In this document: positions 7,218-8,402 of the stretch, in pieces
Layout of the letters: each line of letters begins with the position of its first letter
How positions within the stretch are numbered: position 1 is the stretch's first letter
Source of the DNA: an uncultured Shinella sp.
GTDB taxonomy: Bacteria; Pseudomonadota; Alphaproteobacteria; Rhizobiales; Rhizobiaceae
Direction: 5' to 3'
Length of the DNA: 8,402 nucleotides
Assembly (NCBI GenBank): GCA_946481465.1
Contig: CAMLOC010000117.1
Location: 1 to 8,402 of the forward strand
Program-made: the position numbers and the translations under genes
Notes under the pieces: model-generated
Seen by the model: only the letters and a program-made list of their open reading frames with translations
The model's database searches: none
What the model was told of the DNA's origin: nothing

Positions 7218-7772
7218 ATGGCTTACGACTATCAGGCAGTGCATGCGCTGGACGGCACGATCGGGGCCGCTCCGGTCGAGCGGGCCAACCATCTCGCCGT
7301 CCACCGCGCGACGGCCATCGCCGTGGTGCTGGCGGCGCCCGGCCACGGTGCCGAGGCGGCCGGCATTCTCGTTGCCGACGGGGCGTTCGAGGCCCGCTTC
7401 TGCGGCCCGGGCGAATGGCTGGTGCTGTCGGAGGTGCATGCGCCCGAGACGCTGGTCGCCGAACTGTCCGTCCGGCTCGGCGCCTTCGCCTTCGTGGTCG
7501 ACCAGAGCCATGGCCGCGTCGCGCTGACGCTGTCCGGCCCCGACGCCGCGCGCATCCTTGCGAACGGCATCGCCGTCGATCTGCATCCCGAGGCCTTCGC
7601 CGTCGGGCGCGCTGCGAACATGCTGTGCAACCATCTTTCGGTCAATCTCGCCCGCACCGGCGCCGACCGCTTCGATCTCGTGGTGATGCGCAGCTTTGCC
7701 GAGGCGCTGGTCGCCGATCTCAAGGTCATGGCGCGCAGCCACGATCTCTCCGTCGACTTCGCCACGCGCTGA
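7218..7772 (+). CDS. soxG: Sarcosine oxidase subunit gamma (SoxG)
   Basis: A 184-residue subunit, close to the usual SoxG length of 180-210. It resembles a truncated GcvT/YgfZ-like fold. The core DQSHGRVALTLSGPDAARILANGIAVDLHP (about 95-124), the GRAANMLCNHLSVNLARTGADRFDLVVMRSFA stretch that follows and the final segment match the family pattern of a glycyl-rich turn then a buried strand pair. SoxG binds no cofactor itself and contacts SoxA and SoxB in the tetramer. GAGGA at 7206-7210 overlaps the soxA stop and lies 7 nt before the ATG, so translation follows soxA directly. It is the last of the four sox genes; a 121-bp gap follows. Confidence 0.93.
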   Translation: MAYDYQAVHALDGTIGAAPVERANHLAVHRATAIAVVLAAPGHGAEAAGILVADGAFEARFCGPGEWLVLSEVHAPETLVAELSVRLGAFAFVVDQSHGRVALTLSGPDAARILANGIAVDLHPEAFAVGRAANMLCNHLSVNLARTGADRFDLVVMRSFAEALVADLKVMARSHDLSVDFATR

Positions 7773-7893
7773 TAAAAACCTTCGGAGCGACACGGCGCTT
7801 CGCACCTCGGGCTTGCCGGGCGTCGGGGGAACCCAATAGGCTGCGCTTTCCGCAGCATTGAATTCCCTTCAACCCGGAAAAGCCGGAGTTTCC
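7773..7893 (+). promoter_or_regulatory. soxG-flavoprotein intergenic region with three small dyads
   Basis: The 121-bp gap holds a candidate -35 TTGCCG (7813-7818) with AATAGG 16 nt later (7835-7840), a poor promoter match. It also has a perfect 6-bp hairpin GCTGCG-N5-CGCAGC (7840-7856), a 15-bp palindrome TTGAA-TTCCC-TTCAA (7858-7872), and a CCGG-N5-CCGG pair (7874-7886). The ribosome-binding site GGAG (7885-7888) ends 5 nt before the ATG at 7894. No T-run follows the hairpin, so it is not a standard terminator. The block may be an operator or a transcript-stabilising leader for the next gene. Confidence 0.4.
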
Positions 7894-8402
7894 ATGAAGA
7901 GCCATGCAAGGGTCGTCGTTATCGGGGGCGGCGTCGTCGGCTGCTCCGTCCTCTATCACCTCACGAAATTCGGCTGGAGCGATGTCGTGCTCGTCGAGCG
8001 CTCGGAGCTGACCTCCGGCTCGACCTGGCATGCCGCCGGCGGCATGCACACGATCAACGGCGATCCGAACGTCGCCAAGCTGCAGAAATACACGGTCGAG
8101 CTCTACAAGGAGATAGAGGACTATTCCGGCCAGGATATCGGCCTGCACATGACCTCGGGCATGATGCTGGCATCGACCAGGGATCGCTTCGACTGGATGA
8201 AGTCGATCCTCGCCAAGGGCCGCTATATGGGCCTCGATGCGCATCTCCTGACGCCGAAGGAGGCGCACGAACTGATGCCGCTGCTCGATCCCGACCAGTT
8301 CGTCGGCGCGGTGTTCGATCCCGTCGAGGGGCATCTCGACCCCTACGGCACGACGCATGCCTATGCCAAGTCGGCGAAGAGGAACGGCGCGGAGATCTAC
8401 CT
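7894..8402 (+). CDS. FAD-dependent dehydrogenase, dimethylglycine/sarcosine dehydrogenase family, N-terminal part
   Basis: The first 169 codons of a gene that continues past the window; no stop in frame. It begins MKSHARVVVIGGGVVGCSVLYHL, a DAO-family Rossmann motif GGGVVG at 11-16 with the ribose-binding acid E35 (VLVERSELTSGSTWHAAGG). The STWHAAGG segment places H46 where mitochondrial and bacterial dimethylglycine and sarcosine dehydrogenases bind FAD covalently. Members of this family are usually 800-860 residues, with a DAO domain followed by GcvT domains that hand one-carbon units to THF. GGAG lies 5 nt before the ATG, and the lysine at position 2 and length of the motif support this start. 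Its position behind soxBDAG suggests it makes sarcosine from dimethylglycine, but related members act on sarcosine, choline-derived or other N-methyl substrates; the 3' half is needed to decide. Dimethylglycine specificity is inference. Confidence 0.85.
   Translation, partial: MKSHARVVVIGGGVVGCSVLYHLTKFGWSDVVLVERSELTSGSTWHAAGGMHTINGDPNVAKLQKYTVELYKEIEDYSGQDIGLHMTSGMMLASTRDRFDWMKSILAKGRYMGLDAHLLTPKEAHELMPLLDPDQFVGAVFDPVEGHLDPYGTTHAYAKSAKRNGAEIY

Overview
The window is uniformly GC-rich, third-codon-position-GC, tightly packed bacterial DNA. Gene content and protein style (a rhizobial-type capsule export protein next to cysQ, and a heterotetrameric sarcosine oxidase operon) suggest an alphaproteobacterium of the Rhizobiales (Rhizobium/Agrobacterium/Shinella/Ensifer type). 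This is inference from gene families; no marker gene in the window fixes the genus.

Layout. The left third (1-2538) is read on the minus strand: cysQ (1720-2538, PAP phosphatase of the inositol monophosphatase fold), a KpsE/CtrB/RkpR-family polysaccharide co-polymerase with a long cytoplasmic N-terminus (117-1526), and the first 30 codons of a downstream gene (1-92), probably the permease of the same capsule-type ABC exporter. The right two thirds (2720-8402) are read on the plus strand: soxB, soxD, soxA and soxG, encoding all four subunits (beta, delta, alpha, gamma) of heterotetrameric sarcosine oxidase, followed after a 121-bp gap by the 5' end of a second flavoprotein of the dimethylglycine/sarcosine dehydrogenase family that runs off the window. 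A 181-bp divergent intergenic region (2539-2719) separates the two halves.

How the genes work together. SoxBDAG oxidises sarcosine to glycine, passing the methyl group to tetrahydrofolate as 5,10-methylene-THF and making H2O2. The flavoprotein at 7894 plausibly supplies the step before it (dimethylglycine to sarcosine) or a parallel N-methyl substrate, so the right half looks like a glycine-betaine/N-methylamino-acid demethylation module. The left half concerns surface polysaccharide export plus recycling of 3'-phosphoadenosine 5'-phosphate, and is probably functionally unrelated to the sox operon.

All coding sequences appear intact apart from the two cut by the window edges. I saw no tRNA, rRNA, CRISPR array, insertion sequence or integration scar. 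No undescribed system is evident; the points worth checking are mainly intergenic dyads, the flavoprotein added to the sox operon, and the cysQ/capsule-export linkage.
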